From Canna indica (taxonomy: Eukaryota; Streptophyta; Magnoliopsida; Zingiberales; Cannaceae), in assembly GCA_034359265.1 (NCBI GenBank), contig CP136892.1, positions 13,006,501 to 13,070,500 on the forward strand: a stretch of 64,000 bases of DNA, given 5' to 3'. Position numbers and translations under genes: made by a program. Within the stretch, counting starts at the first letter, position 1. Every line of letters begins with the position of its first letter. Below the pieces are notes generated by a model. That model searched no databases. It was not told the origin of the DNA and saw only the letters and a program-made list of their open reading frames with translations. Below, one piece after another: positions 46,872-58,427 of this stretch.

Positions 46872-49700
46872 GGGGGGAGGAATTATTATAGAGGGTCTCG
46901 AGATGAATTTAGCGGTTTAATCGGAACTCGAATCGGAGTTAGAACGAGTTAGAAATAGGTCGTTTAACTTAAGTGATGACGTTTTGATAATTTGGGCTAG
47001 CCAGGGCCCATAAATTACCAGGGGGGTGCACAGCTGCTATTTCGAGCCGCACGCCACCCAAGATAGAGAGGGGGGAGGAGGAGGCGACACCAAGTGGAGG
47101 AGCCGTCAGAGTCGAAATTTCGCGAGTTCGTCGACGTTGAACGTAGGAAGATCCCTTTCTTCTTCTTCTTCCCGATTTCTCCAAAAAAGTGAGTGATTCT
47201 AGCCTTCTTTCCCCCCAATTTTCTCATATATGTTGCCGCCCCTATGTCATGGGGATTTCGTCGTTTTCGTTGGATTTTTCGTGAATCGGATTGGATATTC
47301 ATATTTAGAATTCTATCGTGAACGCAATGGTTTATCAGATTAATTTTTGGACCATTAGCTATCGCTTTTCCTTGTTGTGCCGCCTCTCTTCCCCATTATT
47401 TTCTTGATGATTTCTTGATGGTTGTTGGGGTTTCTTGGTGCTTGCTTGAGATATTGAGAAAAGGATGGAGATAGGGTGGAATTAGGGTATGCCGCCCCCT
47501 TTAGGAGGGTCCTTAAGAACCCTAGGGTGGCTGGCCACCCCCAAGATGATATTTTTAGGAATCTAGATATATTTTCACACCTAGGAGATATAGTTTAGGG
47601 TATGTTGGATGGATTCCTAATAGTTTGATCATTGTAGGAACCTATACTTAGTGATTTGGAACCCTAGGGACACCTAGAGACGCTAGAACCTGAACTTAAT
47701 TATCAAAAAGGCCGACCCTAAGAACACCTAAGGGGCCCGAACCCTCCTAGCCCTTGGGACACTCGGGAGGGGAAGGTAGGCCGGCCTACGGTATCCAATT
47801 AGGGTCTTCAAGGAATGGTTACATTGTATAGGATTGTTAGGTGATGAAACCCTATGTTTTTGGGGCTTCATATATGTGTTTTTCCTTCTTTTTATTCTAC
47901 GTTTTAGATGTGTTGTATATTTATTCTTTGTTGTACCTTCCTTGTCATATGCTTATATTTACATGCGTGGTTGTGAATTATGACTTGAGAAGGTGGAGGA
48001 TGAGGTATGTCTTAACATACCCTTATTTACTTGTCGATAGCACATTATATTTATGTTGATATAACTGTGTGTGTGATGATGTGATGTGCTTGTTGCATTT
48101 TTCGGAAGCCTCACTAGTGAGGGGAGGGTATGCTCCAAAGAGACAGTGTTTGTCTTATCTCGGAAGTCTTGTTGGTGAGGGAAGATCATACCCCAAAGAG
48201 ATAGTCCAAAGACCCGACCGGTGAGGGGAACGTATGCCCCAACGAGATGGATCGGAAGAGCCGTGTCGGTTAGGGGAGAGCTTACCCCAAAGAGACGACA
48301 CTGGCTGGGTGGTAGATCGGGGGCAACGTCGACTACCTACCCTCTCTGGCGATGAGGACCGACAAGTCCGGTTGAGCATGTGGCCGGATGTTTGCATTGA
48401 GCATATTATATGTTGAGGCATTCTTCTTGCAGCTTGCTACATGTTGACAAGGATGATTGCACCACTAAAAGAAATGCTCAAAATAAAAATTATGCTTTAT
48501 ATTCTTATACTTACTTATATGCTTTTGATTATGCATGATGATGTTGTTGTGGTGAAACTAAGTGCTGATATACTCACTAAGTCCCAATTGGACTTACTCC
48601 TCACATATGTTGTTTTGCAGTACTTGAGCTAGATCAGAGAGGCACTGGGGTGCAGTAGGGCGACGTGTGGCGGTAGGGCAGCGGGTCTCGTGACATGTCG
48701 TGGTCGAGGGGGATACCCGAGTTATTTTTATTTTATTTTGAGTCGTTGAGTCATGTCGACTCGGTTTATTTGTTTCCACACTTTTATTACTTGAGGTGTC
48801 TTTAGGGGTGAGCATGGACCGGATAACTGTTCCTTTAGCAAAAACAAAATCGGTCCATTAACTTCGGTTTTTCAAAAATATTAACCATAAACTAATTCAT
48901 TAACTTCGGTTAACTGTCATTTCGATTTCAGTTTTTTAATTCGGTTAACCAACAATTACTGGTTAACCAATGAATTAATTAAATTTCTTGTCACAATTTA
49001 ATTAGATGCAAAGATAACTACAACAGACAAGTAAGCACCTAACTTTTGACTTAGAAAAGCACAAAACCAATTTGCTCTCTCACATTCTCCTTGCAAATTT
49101 TATAATAGAAAACAACTAAATCTCAAAGTCTCAAACACACGTAGAGTTCAAACACACAACATAAATCTATACCCATTACACAACTACTTCAAACTATAGA
49201 GTTCAAACTACTTCAAACACACATAAAGTTCAAACTACCATCCTACTTCAAACACACATAAATAACTACTTCAAACTACTAATTAAGACAATTACCTTAC
49301 TAATTAAGACAGACAATTGCCTTACAATGTAATAACTAATAAACTAATAATATTGTATATTACTATATTAGGGTGCACTCGTGCATCATAGGCTAAGTTA
49401 ATAATCTGTAATAACTAATGATATCATGTTGTTGACTTGTGTCATGCCAAGTTAATAACTCTATAGTGTGTTAATAACAATATCAATGAGTGTTAATAAC
49501 AATATCAAGCAAGGAGTGTTGTTGTCGGTACATACCCGATGCCGTGAAGGTGCCAAAACAGTGAAGGTGCGAGAAGGTGCATGCAGTGCTCGACTCTTGG
49601 CTTGGGCACTGCTCGAGTCGACTCGTCGGCACCGTGAAGGTCCCGAGATGGTGAACGTGAAGGTGAAGGTGCCGAGACGGAGAGATAATATACTGGTGAA

Positions 49701-49865
49701 GGTGCGGCGACCGGGTGGCGTATGGGAGAACGGCGGAATCAGGATGGTGAAGTCGTTAAGGTGCGGCGACCGGGCGGCGTGTGGGAGAACGACGGAGTCG
49801 GGATGGTGAAGCCTTGAAGGTGCGGTAGCGGGGCGGCGTGTGGGAGAACGACGGTGCGGCCGTGC
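49701..49865 (+). repeat. 59-bp minisatellite in the hAT-type element
   Basis: Two units of 59 bases (49701-49759, 49760-49818) begin GGTGCGGCGACCGGG and end GATGGTGAAG plus a short variable tail. A third partial unit starts at 49819. The whole block 49540-49960 is much more GC-rich than the rest of the element. Confidence 0.85.
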
Positions 49866-50042
49866 GGCGTGCAGGAGAAGACGAGAACAAGGGTGCGGCG
49901 GCGGGGCGATGTGCGGGAGAGACGGTGCCGCCATGCGGCGGGCGGTGGCGTGCGGGAGAACTGGAGAAGTGAGATATCAGATCTAGGGTTTTTAATTTTT
50001 AACTTATCATATAAGTAATTAAGTATTAAATATTAATTTAAG

Positions 50043-50044
<2 letters not shown>

Positions 50045-50080
<36 letters not shown>
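50045..50080. repeat. TA microsatellite
   Basis: An almost pure TA run of about 35 bases inside the hAT-type element, between its GC-rich block and right part. Confidence 0.9.
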
Positions 50081-50084
<4 letters not shown>

Positions 50085-50160
50085 ATATGTCTATTGGTCG
50101 GTTAACCGAAACCGATGGACTTTTTAAACCTTGGACCGAACCCGAACCCGAAAACCTTCG

Positions 50161-50970
50161 GGCCTATTTGGTTAGCGAAACCAAGTATGTTTTCATGGTT
50201 TCAGTTTCACTGAAACCAAAACTGCTTACGAAAACATATTTGGTTCAGTGTTTTCATGAAACTGAATCGAAACCAGAATGAAAACGAAACCAATTTTCTT
50301 AATAAAAATGAAAACACCATAATGTTATTTTCTGTGGTTTCGAGACTGTCAGTTTCGTTATCAAAATGCAGTGGCAACTTTATAATTATAAATATATTTT
50401 TTATAAAATTAATTTATTTAAAAATAAATCAAAGTTTATCTAATTTTTAAAAATAAAAATAAAAATCATCATTTTCAACTCAAACTATTATCTTAAATTT
50501 ACAAATTAACTAAACCAATTTATATCTAATTGACTCAAATCCAAATTTTAAATAACTCAATTTTGTTAAAGTTGATCTATTTATAATTTAATCAAAACTA
50601 ATTTTAGAGCATTGGACTTATTTTTTTTGAAACTTTATAACTATTAACTAATTTCTATATCTAATTGAAAAAAAAATCTTAAATTACCAATAACCTAATT
50701 AATTAAATCATATAAATATTTTATAACCATATTAGCAAATATTTATTTTTGTAAACTAACTAAACATTTAATTACTACTAAAAATATTTAAGGAAAATTA
50801 ATATTATTTTTTATAACCAAATAAATATTCACTGGTTTCAACTAACTAAAACTGATGTTGTTTTCATTAAGCAAACATGTTTTCAGAAAACTGAAAACTA
50901 GAAACCAAATCAAGTTTTCAGTTTCACTGAAACCAAACCAGAAAATAGTTTTCACTAACCAAACAGCACC
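50161..50970. mobile_element. Nested MITE-like foldback inside the hAT-type element
   Basis: Left GGCCTATTTGGTTAGCGAAA and right TTTTCACTAACCAAACAGCA are inverted relatives. Further in, GGTTTCAGTTTCACTGAAACC-like stretches occur at both ends (about 50200 and 50920). The interior is AT-rich and non-coding. No target duplication is clear, so the borders are good to a few bases only. Confidence 0.55.
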
Positions 50971-51310
50971 GAAAATTCCAAAAAAGAAATCGAACCCAAA
51001 AAAACCTGTTCGATTAACCATAAAAATTGGTTCGATTTAGGACCGGTTTTTTGATTAACTGAAAAACCGATTTCTTTTTCTCAGCCCTAGGTTACTTGTT
51101 TAGTAATTAAACTTTTTGAAATCGATTTGAACATTTGTTATTTATTGAGTTGATGGTATAGGGTTTTCTTGGAAAGAAATGTCTTTTATAAATTTTTGAA
51201 AAGTTAATAAATGTTCAGGTCTAGTCTTGTTATTTATGTGGTTTGGTTTGGTTTAGACTTCGGTGTACGTGGTGTACCCTGACCGATCATACCGAAATTA
51301 GGGTGTGAGA

Positions 51311-52195
51311 AGAAGAAGAAGACCGCTCCCTCACCATCATTTGGAACCCTTTATCGAGCATATTATGGCATTTCATATCCCCGATAATTTTAAATTGTCG
51401 ACCACTCTTCAACCTTATGATGACACGGGTGATCCGACCACCCACCTGACAATGTTGAGATTGATGATGCTCCTAAACCACGTGACTGACTTCATCCTCT
51501 ATAGATCTTCCCCCACCATTTTGGAGAAAGTCGTGCTATTATGGTTTTCCACAGTCCCGCCAGGATCGGTACACACTTTCTAGGAGTTCTCTCGAGCTTT
51601 CACCAATCAGTTCTCCTTATCTTGGATCTACTTCAAGACCGAGGACTCACTCCACTATATCAAACAGGGACAACATGAGCCACTAATGGAGTACTTAAAA
51701 AGATTCCACGTTGTAGCCATAAAGATACCCAACCTCGACCACATATCGAGTTATATTTTGTCAAGCACAGTCTAAAATTCGCATAGTTTGCTGATCAGAT
51801 CGCTTTGGCCAAACCAAGGAACATGGCCGAGTTCGAGAACTGACCCTGTGTTACATAAAAATGGAAAAACTTTGAGAGGCTAAAAATTAAGGCCGACATG
51901 CACACCACTAAATACATCACCGAGGATAAAAAGTTTAAAAAGCCCGATAAGAAGGGCGAAGACCGATGTCGCCATGAGCAAGATACCGCCATAAGGGGGA
52001 GGTCGCCCTCTCAACCTAGCTCCAGATTCGGCAAGTATATCCCGTTGAATGCAAAAAGGAAAACTATCATCCCAGAGATCTACAACCTGCAGCTGCTCAA
52101 GCCTCGCAACAACACGGGAAAGTTCAAACCCCCACCCGATGTTGACGAAAGCAAAAAGTATGACTTCCAAAAAAGTGTGTACCAACCCTGGTGAC
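51311..52195 (+). pseudogene. Tat-like gag fragment, right of chromovirus copy 2
   Basis: Repeats the gag seen at 42438: PHHHLEPFIEHIMAFHI, LQPYDDTGDPTTHLTMLRL and EKVVLLWFSTVPPGSV, then a stop. It runs further right than the first copy, including a KADMHTTKYITEDKKFKKP block and the SRFGKYIPLNAKRKTI stretch that precedes the zinc knuckle in Tat gag. It ends where the strand of homology flips, near 52200. Confidence 0.75.
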
Positions 52196-53340
52196 TTTCT
52201 CAAAAAAAGTTGTACTGACCTGGCAGGAGGGTGGAGAACCAAAGTAGCGCGACCTTCTCTAAAATAAGTGGGAAGACCTTAGCGGAGAATGGAATCGGTT
52301 GTGTCATTGAGGAGCTTCATGTGTGTGGTCGAATCACCCGTGTCATCATAAGGTTGAAGAGTGGTCAACAATATGGAATTATCGAGGAGACGAACTGTCA
52401 TAATATGCTCGGTGAAGGATCATGAGTCGATGGTGGGGGGAGGAACGGTCTTCGTGACCCCCTTCTTCTTCTTCTTCTTCTTCTTCTTCTTCTTCTTCTT
52501 CTTCTTCTTGTTGGTGGCGTGCGTGGGAGACCTCGTCCTAAAAGGCAAAGGTCAGCTTCCCAGTTCTTTTGAGATAACTGTCTTCATCATGTTCTAAGCA
52601 GTGATGGTCACGCTCGATTAGGTGTTGCTCCCTAGGTTGTTTTAACGCTTCGACCTAAACTATTAACCTTTGATTCTGCGCTTGGAGATCGTCGATCGGG
52701 CGGCGTAGCTCTTCTAATGTTAGGTTGGCGGGGCATCAGAGTGTCACTCCTCGTCATGTTAGAGTCACCAGGTAGCTGGGGAACTCTACCTCTAGGTTAT
52801 CGTCTATGTGCAGTAGTGTTCGCCTGACTTCAGGTACCTACCATGATAGGGCATGTAAGATTTACTCAGCCCATTAGTGGGCACCAAATGTTCTTGCTTG
52901 AAGCCGAGGTGATGCGGTCCTTTGTGTCTCCTAGTTTTGTGCGACTCCGACGAGGGGACTTGCAAAGACACTCACACGCTCAAGTAAGAAGGAATTTTAA
53001 ATGGTGGACATGTAATTAAAATATAGAGTATAACTTATGTGCGTCATATCTGTATATAGTGGAAGATAAGGATGTATTGGGACGATGTTGTCTCCCTAAA
53101 TCTCGTGGAGATTTGCTCAAAATGTGTCGAAGTTTATTCCAGAGATGTTGGACTTATTATTGTTGAATCTCTATTAATAAATGAAGAATATGTGTATCCT
53201 TGTATTGTCGGGTGGAGCTCCTGGGCTAAGTAGTGTTTGACTTGACTTGAGTCTGATTGTCCATGAGTATGAACACTTTTGGATTTGATCCGACCATGTC
53301 CAAAGTGTTTGTCTAGTATAATATTTGAAATTTTGAACAT
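52196..53340 (-). mobile_element. Inverted Tat-like copy: LTR, leader and gag 5' end
   Basis: Read on the minus strand this matches 36800-38143 and then 42472-42720. It shows LTR wording with GACTCAAGTCAAGTCAAAC, the LTR end and a TTTGGTGCCCACTAATGG primer-like site (about 52885-52905), leader, GAA tract (CTT run 52461-52509), then gag (CCGAGCATATTATGACAG, ACCCTCCTGCCAGG). It lacks the 530-bp MITE of the plus-strand copy. The left end meets the plus-strand gag head-on. Confidence 0.75.
52461..52509 (-). repeat. GAA microsatellite in the inverted Tat copy
   Basis: About 16 CTT units on the plus strand, the longest of the four GAA tracts in the window. It sits at the same place in gag as those at 38116, 42438 and 51308. 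Confidence 0.92.
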
Positions 53341-53900
53341 TTGTTGACAATAATGTTACCTTAATTATTTTATTTCTTAAAAAACAATATAATGAGTTAC
53401 AACAAAAGAGAAAATAAATATTTTAAAAAGACAACGTAAATATTTTTTTGAAAAAGTTAGTAAACAAATATATCTAATGTGTGCAATTGAGACAAAGGAA
53501 AATTTATTTGGTATTAAATAAAATATAAGCACATTGAAAATGATATATTTTAATATCACTTAGCATTTAAATTTTGCGCTTTAAATCAAATCAAATCAAA
53601 AAATTCTACAACTTTAAAGAACGGGATGAAACTTTAAAATCAAAGAATAAAATATATTAATAATATTTGGCATGAAAACAAACGAATGATAGAATTAATA
53701 ACAAACACATCGAGTGATTGTTTGTTTTAAATTTAATTTTTAAAGCACTTTTGACCAAACTTTTTTTTTTTGAAAATAAAGCTACGTACAAAATCGGACG
53801 GTAATAGTTACTTACAATAATATTTTGGAGCTCTAGAGGTCTCACATGAGACCAAACCTACGAGATCTTATTTAATTGAGCAAAATTTGTATTGGGCTAT
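53341..53900. other. AT-rich DNA between repeats
   Basis: No coding frame and no recognisable ends. Probably remains of the flank of the Tat LTR and of the next LINE, but I cannot show it. Confidence 0.3.
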
Positions 53901-55870
53901 TTTATTACACGATTTGAAAACAAAATTAAAGAAAATATTATTATAAGTCAAAAGGAATGAAAATATATCGTCGAAATGTTTGCACACCAATTAGGGCACT
54001 TCCTCTGCTTCAAGCAATCCACAAGGGTTTTGGAGTTAGATTCAATAGTGACATGTGTATACCTTTCTTGTAAAATAATTATCAAAGCCTGTCGAACAAC
54101 AAGGGTTTCCACATGTAAAATAAAATTGACATTCACCAACATGCATTCAACGTAAATAATTTTACCATAATAATCTCTATAAACAATACCAACCGCGGAT
54201 GATACATTAGAAAAAAAAATGCATCATAGTTAATTTTAATACAATCAAGAAGGGGGCATCAATTTACAAATGATTGGATTTATATCTTTAGCATTGCCCT
54301 CAGATTTCATATTAGAATTGAGGAAGCCAACATATGAAATGATTTTTTATCACTAAGCGTGAGGGGCCGCGCCTGATGCAACCCCTCATTTCTCCCAAAC
54401 CAAATAAATCACCATGAAACGACAACTAACTTTTTTATCGAGCAATGAATTGAATCATCACTCAAGATAAGAGGATTGCTACCAAGTATTCATGATTGTC
54501 TATTCAGCATCATGATTTTTTTTAAAAGACTATAAATAGTTCCAAATTTCAAGTGAGAAAGGACACAAGTTGTTAAAAACTAATTTTAAACCATAAAGTC
54601 TAGCTTTAGTAAGTAAGCGACCATGCAATAATTTCCAAAGAATTTTTTTTATTTTATCAGGAACCTTCAAAGACCAAATAGCCGACCAGTTAAAAGAAGT
54701 AATAGACATCAAAATATCATGCTTAAGGAGAAAAGAGTAGGCTGATGTAGTGGTAACATTTCCCTCCATACTATCAGTCCAAACAATTTTATCCTCATAG
54801 AGTTTTAAAGGAAGGCCAATCATCGAAATGGATGCACCCAACTCATGAGAGAACATATCATTACAGAGAGCATAATTCCAATGTTGATCACTGATAATGC
54901 ATCTAACATTCATGTCACATTTAATCAAGTCAATATTAATGAAAGTATGTTTAATGCTAAAAGGAAGATCCAACACCCAAGAGTCATGCATAAGAGAAGT
55001 ATTACTCCCAAATCTAATGACATGCTGGAACCAAAGCAAAGCTTTTTAAAGTCTTTCACAAAAAGCCTCCAAGACCAGGAAGTAGGAGCAAAGCACAGTT
55101 AACAGAAAGCTTAGGATACTTATGTTTAACAAGTTGCAACCACATGTTATCAGTGTTGTTTAAATAGGCAACCACCTTTTTAGCATTAAGGGAGAGGCTT
55201 TAGAGTTAGACATTATGAACACCAAGGCCTCCATTGATTTTAGGAGTAGTGATTTGATTCCAAGACAAAATGCATTTTCTTACGATCATTACTAGAGCCC
55301 CTCAAAAAAGTTGTTGATAATACTATTGATTCTATTCATGACTTTCCTAGGTAACCAAGAGACAGAGATAATATGGAGGGGATAGAAGTAAAAATAAACT
55401 TGATCAAGGTAAGCTTACTAGCTTGAGACAAGTAGTTAGATTGCCATGAGCCAAGCTTATTGTTGATAGAGTCAAAGAGATAATCATAGGCTCTATATGG
55501 AGGGCTCTTAGGGCTATCATAATACTTAAATACTTAAAAGGAAAAGAGCCTTCAGTCATATCAAGTTTTTGACAAATAGAGTGTTTAATATGGGATGTGG
55601 TATATATGGTTTGAAAAATAGATGACAGATTTCAAGGGGTTGATCTTTTGGCCAGTAGTGCTCAAAAATAAATTTTATTGAGTTAAGACTTTTATCATTA
55701 GTTTTAAGCACAAGAAGAATGTCATCGGCAAAGAGGAGAGGACTAATTTATAAAAAAAAATAGTTGTGAGAGGAGTAAAATCTTTATTTTCAGTAGCCTT
55801 ATTCATGTTAATAATAAACAACATACTTATAATACTAGAGCCGCATCGAACTTTGAAAAGCACAATATTA
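53900..55870 (-). mobile_element. Decayed, 5'-truncated LINE (RT end, zf-RVT, RNase H)
   Basis: Read right to left: reverse-transcriptase fragments (55863 down to about 55110), a connection/zf-RVT block largely open at 55039-54530 (MHDSWVLDLPFSIKH, WSLKVPDKIKKILWKLLHG), and an RNase H piece at 54142-53948 (VVRQALIII, IESNSKTLVDCL). No endonuclease or ORF1 is visible. Many frames are broken. It is a separate insertion from the LINE at 30935 and more eroded. Confidence 0.75.
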
Positions 55871-56788
55871 ATATTTTGTAAAGAAATACATCATGAAACT
55901 TTTACTTGGAGCTTTCTATTTGTCCACTCCAGCTGATAAAAATACGTACCATTGAATTACAGTAATTTGAATTGGCTGCAAAATTAAAGTAATTTTTTTT
56001 ACCAGCAAAATTTAAAGTAATTTGAATACTTCCATTTATTAATGAATGGTAATCGATGGACTTCAATTTGAATGTCATTAATTGATTGAATGGTTGCACA
56101 ACTTTTAACTAACTGCCAACTTTAGTTTTGTGATTAATTAAAGAGTAAATAGTAAAATCTGTCATGAAAATTCATTTATAATTATTCATCATAAATTTTA
56201 AAATTAGACAAAAAAAATAAACTAAATTTTATGAAACTGAAACACTCTCTCTATTAACTCAATATTATTTATTTAATATAATTTTTTTTAAATGACATAT
56301 GATAATTCATTGATCAAAATATTAAAAGATAAATTAATAAATTAGAAATTTAAATATATTAATGACTAGAAAAATTAATTATGAAATAAATATACAATTA
56401 ATATTTTCCAATTTCTAATTTATTAATTATTTTTTAAATATTTGGACAAACAAAAAACTGCCATGTGTCTTTTTAATAAATTTTTTTATTAAATAGATAA
56501 CATTGAGTTAACATACGAAGTATTTTTATTAATTTTATAAAGTTTAATTTTATTTTTATCTAATTTCAAAATTCACGGGAGGTAATTATAAAATTAATTA
56601 TAATTCAGGAGAGATTTTTTGCTATTTAATCTTAATTAAATAAGCAATTAATAGCACCATAGTGATATAATTTTGAATTGACTTGACAGGTTCCATTAAT
56701 AACATAATAAAGCAACACATGTAAATTAAAAATCTTATTAAAAGATCATGCTTGAAAAACTGCAGAATTCGCTATGTCAATAAAATTT
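55871..56788. other. AT-rich intergenic DNA
   Basis: Very AT-rich, no coding frame. Words such as TTTAAATAATTAATAAATTAG recur, but no ends or clear repeats can be drawn. Confidence 0.3.
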
Positions 56789-57438
56789 AGATAATTACTT
56801 GAATATATCTTAAATTTTGAACTTTATCTTAAATGTATACTGAACTTTCATTTCATCAAATTATATCATAAACTACTAGATTTGTATCAATTATATCACT
56901 CCGTTAAAATTTCGTCACCTACTCCGTTAATCATGTGACGTGGCATACACACGTGGATTAATTTTTTTTTATTATATTTTAACAGTTATTTATAATTCAT
57001 GGACCTCCGTATAGCTATTTAAACACGAGGTCTGGTGAGGCTCGTCGTCACCATCTTGTCAGAGAAACTGTCAGACCTCAACGGAGAAATCGCCGGAGAA
57101 ATCGTCGGACATCGCCGAAGAATCATTTTTTTTATCAGAATTATTTACGAACAGTTTCTCCGGCGAGGTCCGACGGTTTCTCTGACAAGATCCGACAGTT
57201 TCTCCAATGAGGTGGTGACGACGAGCCTCACCGCACGATAGCCATCTAGAGGTGTATGGATTATAAATAAGTGTTAAAATATAAAAATATATATTTTAAT
57301 CCATGTGTGAAAGCCACGTCACACGGTTAACAAATGTATACAATTGATATAAATCTAATAATTCATGATGCAATTTGGTGAAATAAAAATTTAGAATATA
57401 TTTGAGACAAAGTTCATGATATATTCAAGTAATTACCC
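56789..57438. mobile_element. Mutator-like foldback MITE, 650 bp, with perfect 9-bp target duplication
   Basis: The 9-base sequence ATAAAATTT flanks it on both sides (56780-56788 and 57439-57447). Terminal inverted repeats of about 160 bp begin AGATAATTACTTGAATATAT and end ATATTCAAGTAATTACCC. The GC-richer core is itself an inverted repeat: GAGGCTCGTCGTCACC near 57038 against its complement near 57212, and GTTTCTC/GAGAAAC pairs around TCCGACAG. The whole element could fold on itself. It has no transposase. A 9-bp duplication with long TIRs is the Mutator pattern. Confidence 0.88.
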
Positions 57439-57447
57439 ATAAAATTT

Positions 57448-57920
57448 TATTGATATAATGCCATATCTCAACTTTGACTTGATTACATTTGACAATTGAT
57501 TAAATATGTGATTTTTTTTTTAAATTGACTTTATAATATAATTATTATAAGACGTACATAGACGTGAAAATATACGCATAAAGCGTCGTAACCAAAAAAT
57601 CAAACTCATAACCTATTAATAACAAGCTTTGATATCTGACCATTAAACTACTAGCTAATGAGTCAACAATTATATGATTAATTGACTGTGCAAACTTTGT
57701 ATTGGATGTCAACTTTAACTGTGATTAATAACACAAATTAATTCATCATGTGATTAATTAGTTATATAATTTTGGCTGCCCAACTACTAGATGTCGACTT
57801 TAATTACACAATTAATAATATTAAAATACTATTTTGAATGGGTTCAAATCACATTGGCAAAATTTCACATGCGGTTGTGAATCCACTTGTGCACAAGTGA
57901 TAGTAGCATCCGAGTATGTT
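57448..57920. other. AT-rich intergenic DNA
   Basis: No coding frame. Repeated AATTAATAA..TGTGATTAAT phrases suggest short degenerate repeats, not resolvable by eye. Confidence 0.3.
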
Positions 57921-57928
57921 GTCTAGAT

Positions 57929-58419
57929 TAGGGGTGTAAGCGAGCCAAGCCGCTCGCAAGCTACTCGAGATCGATTCGGTAAAAACTCGAACTCGACTCG
58001 AACTTATCGAGCTCGAGCCGAACCAAGCCGAGCCAGACATACGAGAGAGCCGAGTTCGAGCTAACCTATACTCGGCTCGAGCGGCTCGCGAGCCTAATCG
58101 AGCCTTCTATATATATTATATACCGGGTTTAATTTTTTAATTTTATGAACCCATTACCCTCTAAAAAGAACCCGAGCTTAGTCGAGCTCGATCGAGCTTG
58201 CAAACGAGCTCGGCTCATGCGGCTCGACTCGTGCGGCTTGATTTTTTTCCCGAGCCGAGCCGAGCCGAGCTCGAGTGGCTTGAATGTAGCTCGAGCCGAG
58301 CTTGAGCCAATAGACCAAGGCTCGATCGAGCTCGAGCCGAGCTCGAGCTCGTTATTTTCCAAACGAGCCGAGCTCGAGCCAAGCCAAGCTCGGCTCGGCT
58401 CGGCTCGATTACACCCCTA
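57929..58419. mobile_element. hAT-type MITE, 491 bp, with perfect 8-bp target duplication
   Basis: Ends TAGGGGTGTAA and TTACACCCCTA are perfect inverted repeats. GTCTAGAT occurs directly on both sides (57921-57928 and 58420-58427), the 8-bp duplication expected of hAT. The interior is almost wholly built from GAGCTCGAGCCGA-type words on both strands, so apparent reading frames there are artefacts of the repeat. Confidence 0.93.
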
Positions 58420-58427
58420 GTCTAGAT

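Larger units (their letters stand above)
42891..46883 (+). mobile_element. Chromovirus (Tekay/Del-like) copy 2, internal region lacking its 5' LTR
   Basis: Gag, protease, RT, RNase H, integrase zinc domain and chromodomain-like end are recognisable in order. The 5' LTR and primer-binding site are absent, because the left side is fused to Tat gag. The right side runs through a polypurine tract into an LTR at 46884. Many stops interrupt it. Confidence 0.85.
48803..51089. mobile_element. hAT-type non-autonomous element, 2287 bp, inside the LTR
   Basis: Left end TAGGGGTGAGC and right end CTCAGCCCTA form an imperfect inverted pair. Flanks GGTGTCTT (48795-48802) and GGTTACTT (51090-51097) match 6 of 8 bases. 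The sister LTR at 42229-42240 reads GGTGTCTTGTTTAG, an uninterrupted empty site, which proves this is an insertion. Subterminal regions are rich in CGGTT/AACCG words. The interior has a GC-rich block with minisatellite and a nested AT-rich foldback, but no transposase. Confidence 0.85.
46884..51310 (+). mobile_element. Chromovirus copy 2 3' LTR, 5' deletion and hAT insertion
   Basis: The start reads TATTATA where copy 1 has TGTTATA, and about 165 bases are then missing before GAGGGTCTCGAG. The LTR continues to 48802, is interrupted by a 2.3-kb hAT-type element, resumes at 51098 and ends GTGTGAGA (copy 1 ends GTGTGACA). The same minisatellite is at about 48105-48302. A GAA tract and Tat gag follow, exactly as on the right of copy 1. 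Confidence 0.82.

Noticed and set aside
49461..49934. 157-residue minus-strand frame in the hAT-type element
   Set aside because: Arg/Pro/His-rich product of the GC-rich minisatellite; no domain or conserved start context.
38100..52510. GAA/CTT tracts as a CRISPR-like or satellite array
   Set aside because: They are simple trinucleotide microsatellites at one fixed place in Tat gag copies, with no spacers.
57929..58419. Coding gene in the Ser/Glu/Leu-rich frames of this region
   Set aside because: The frames are translations of the GAGCTCGAG repeat inside a MITE with proven ends.
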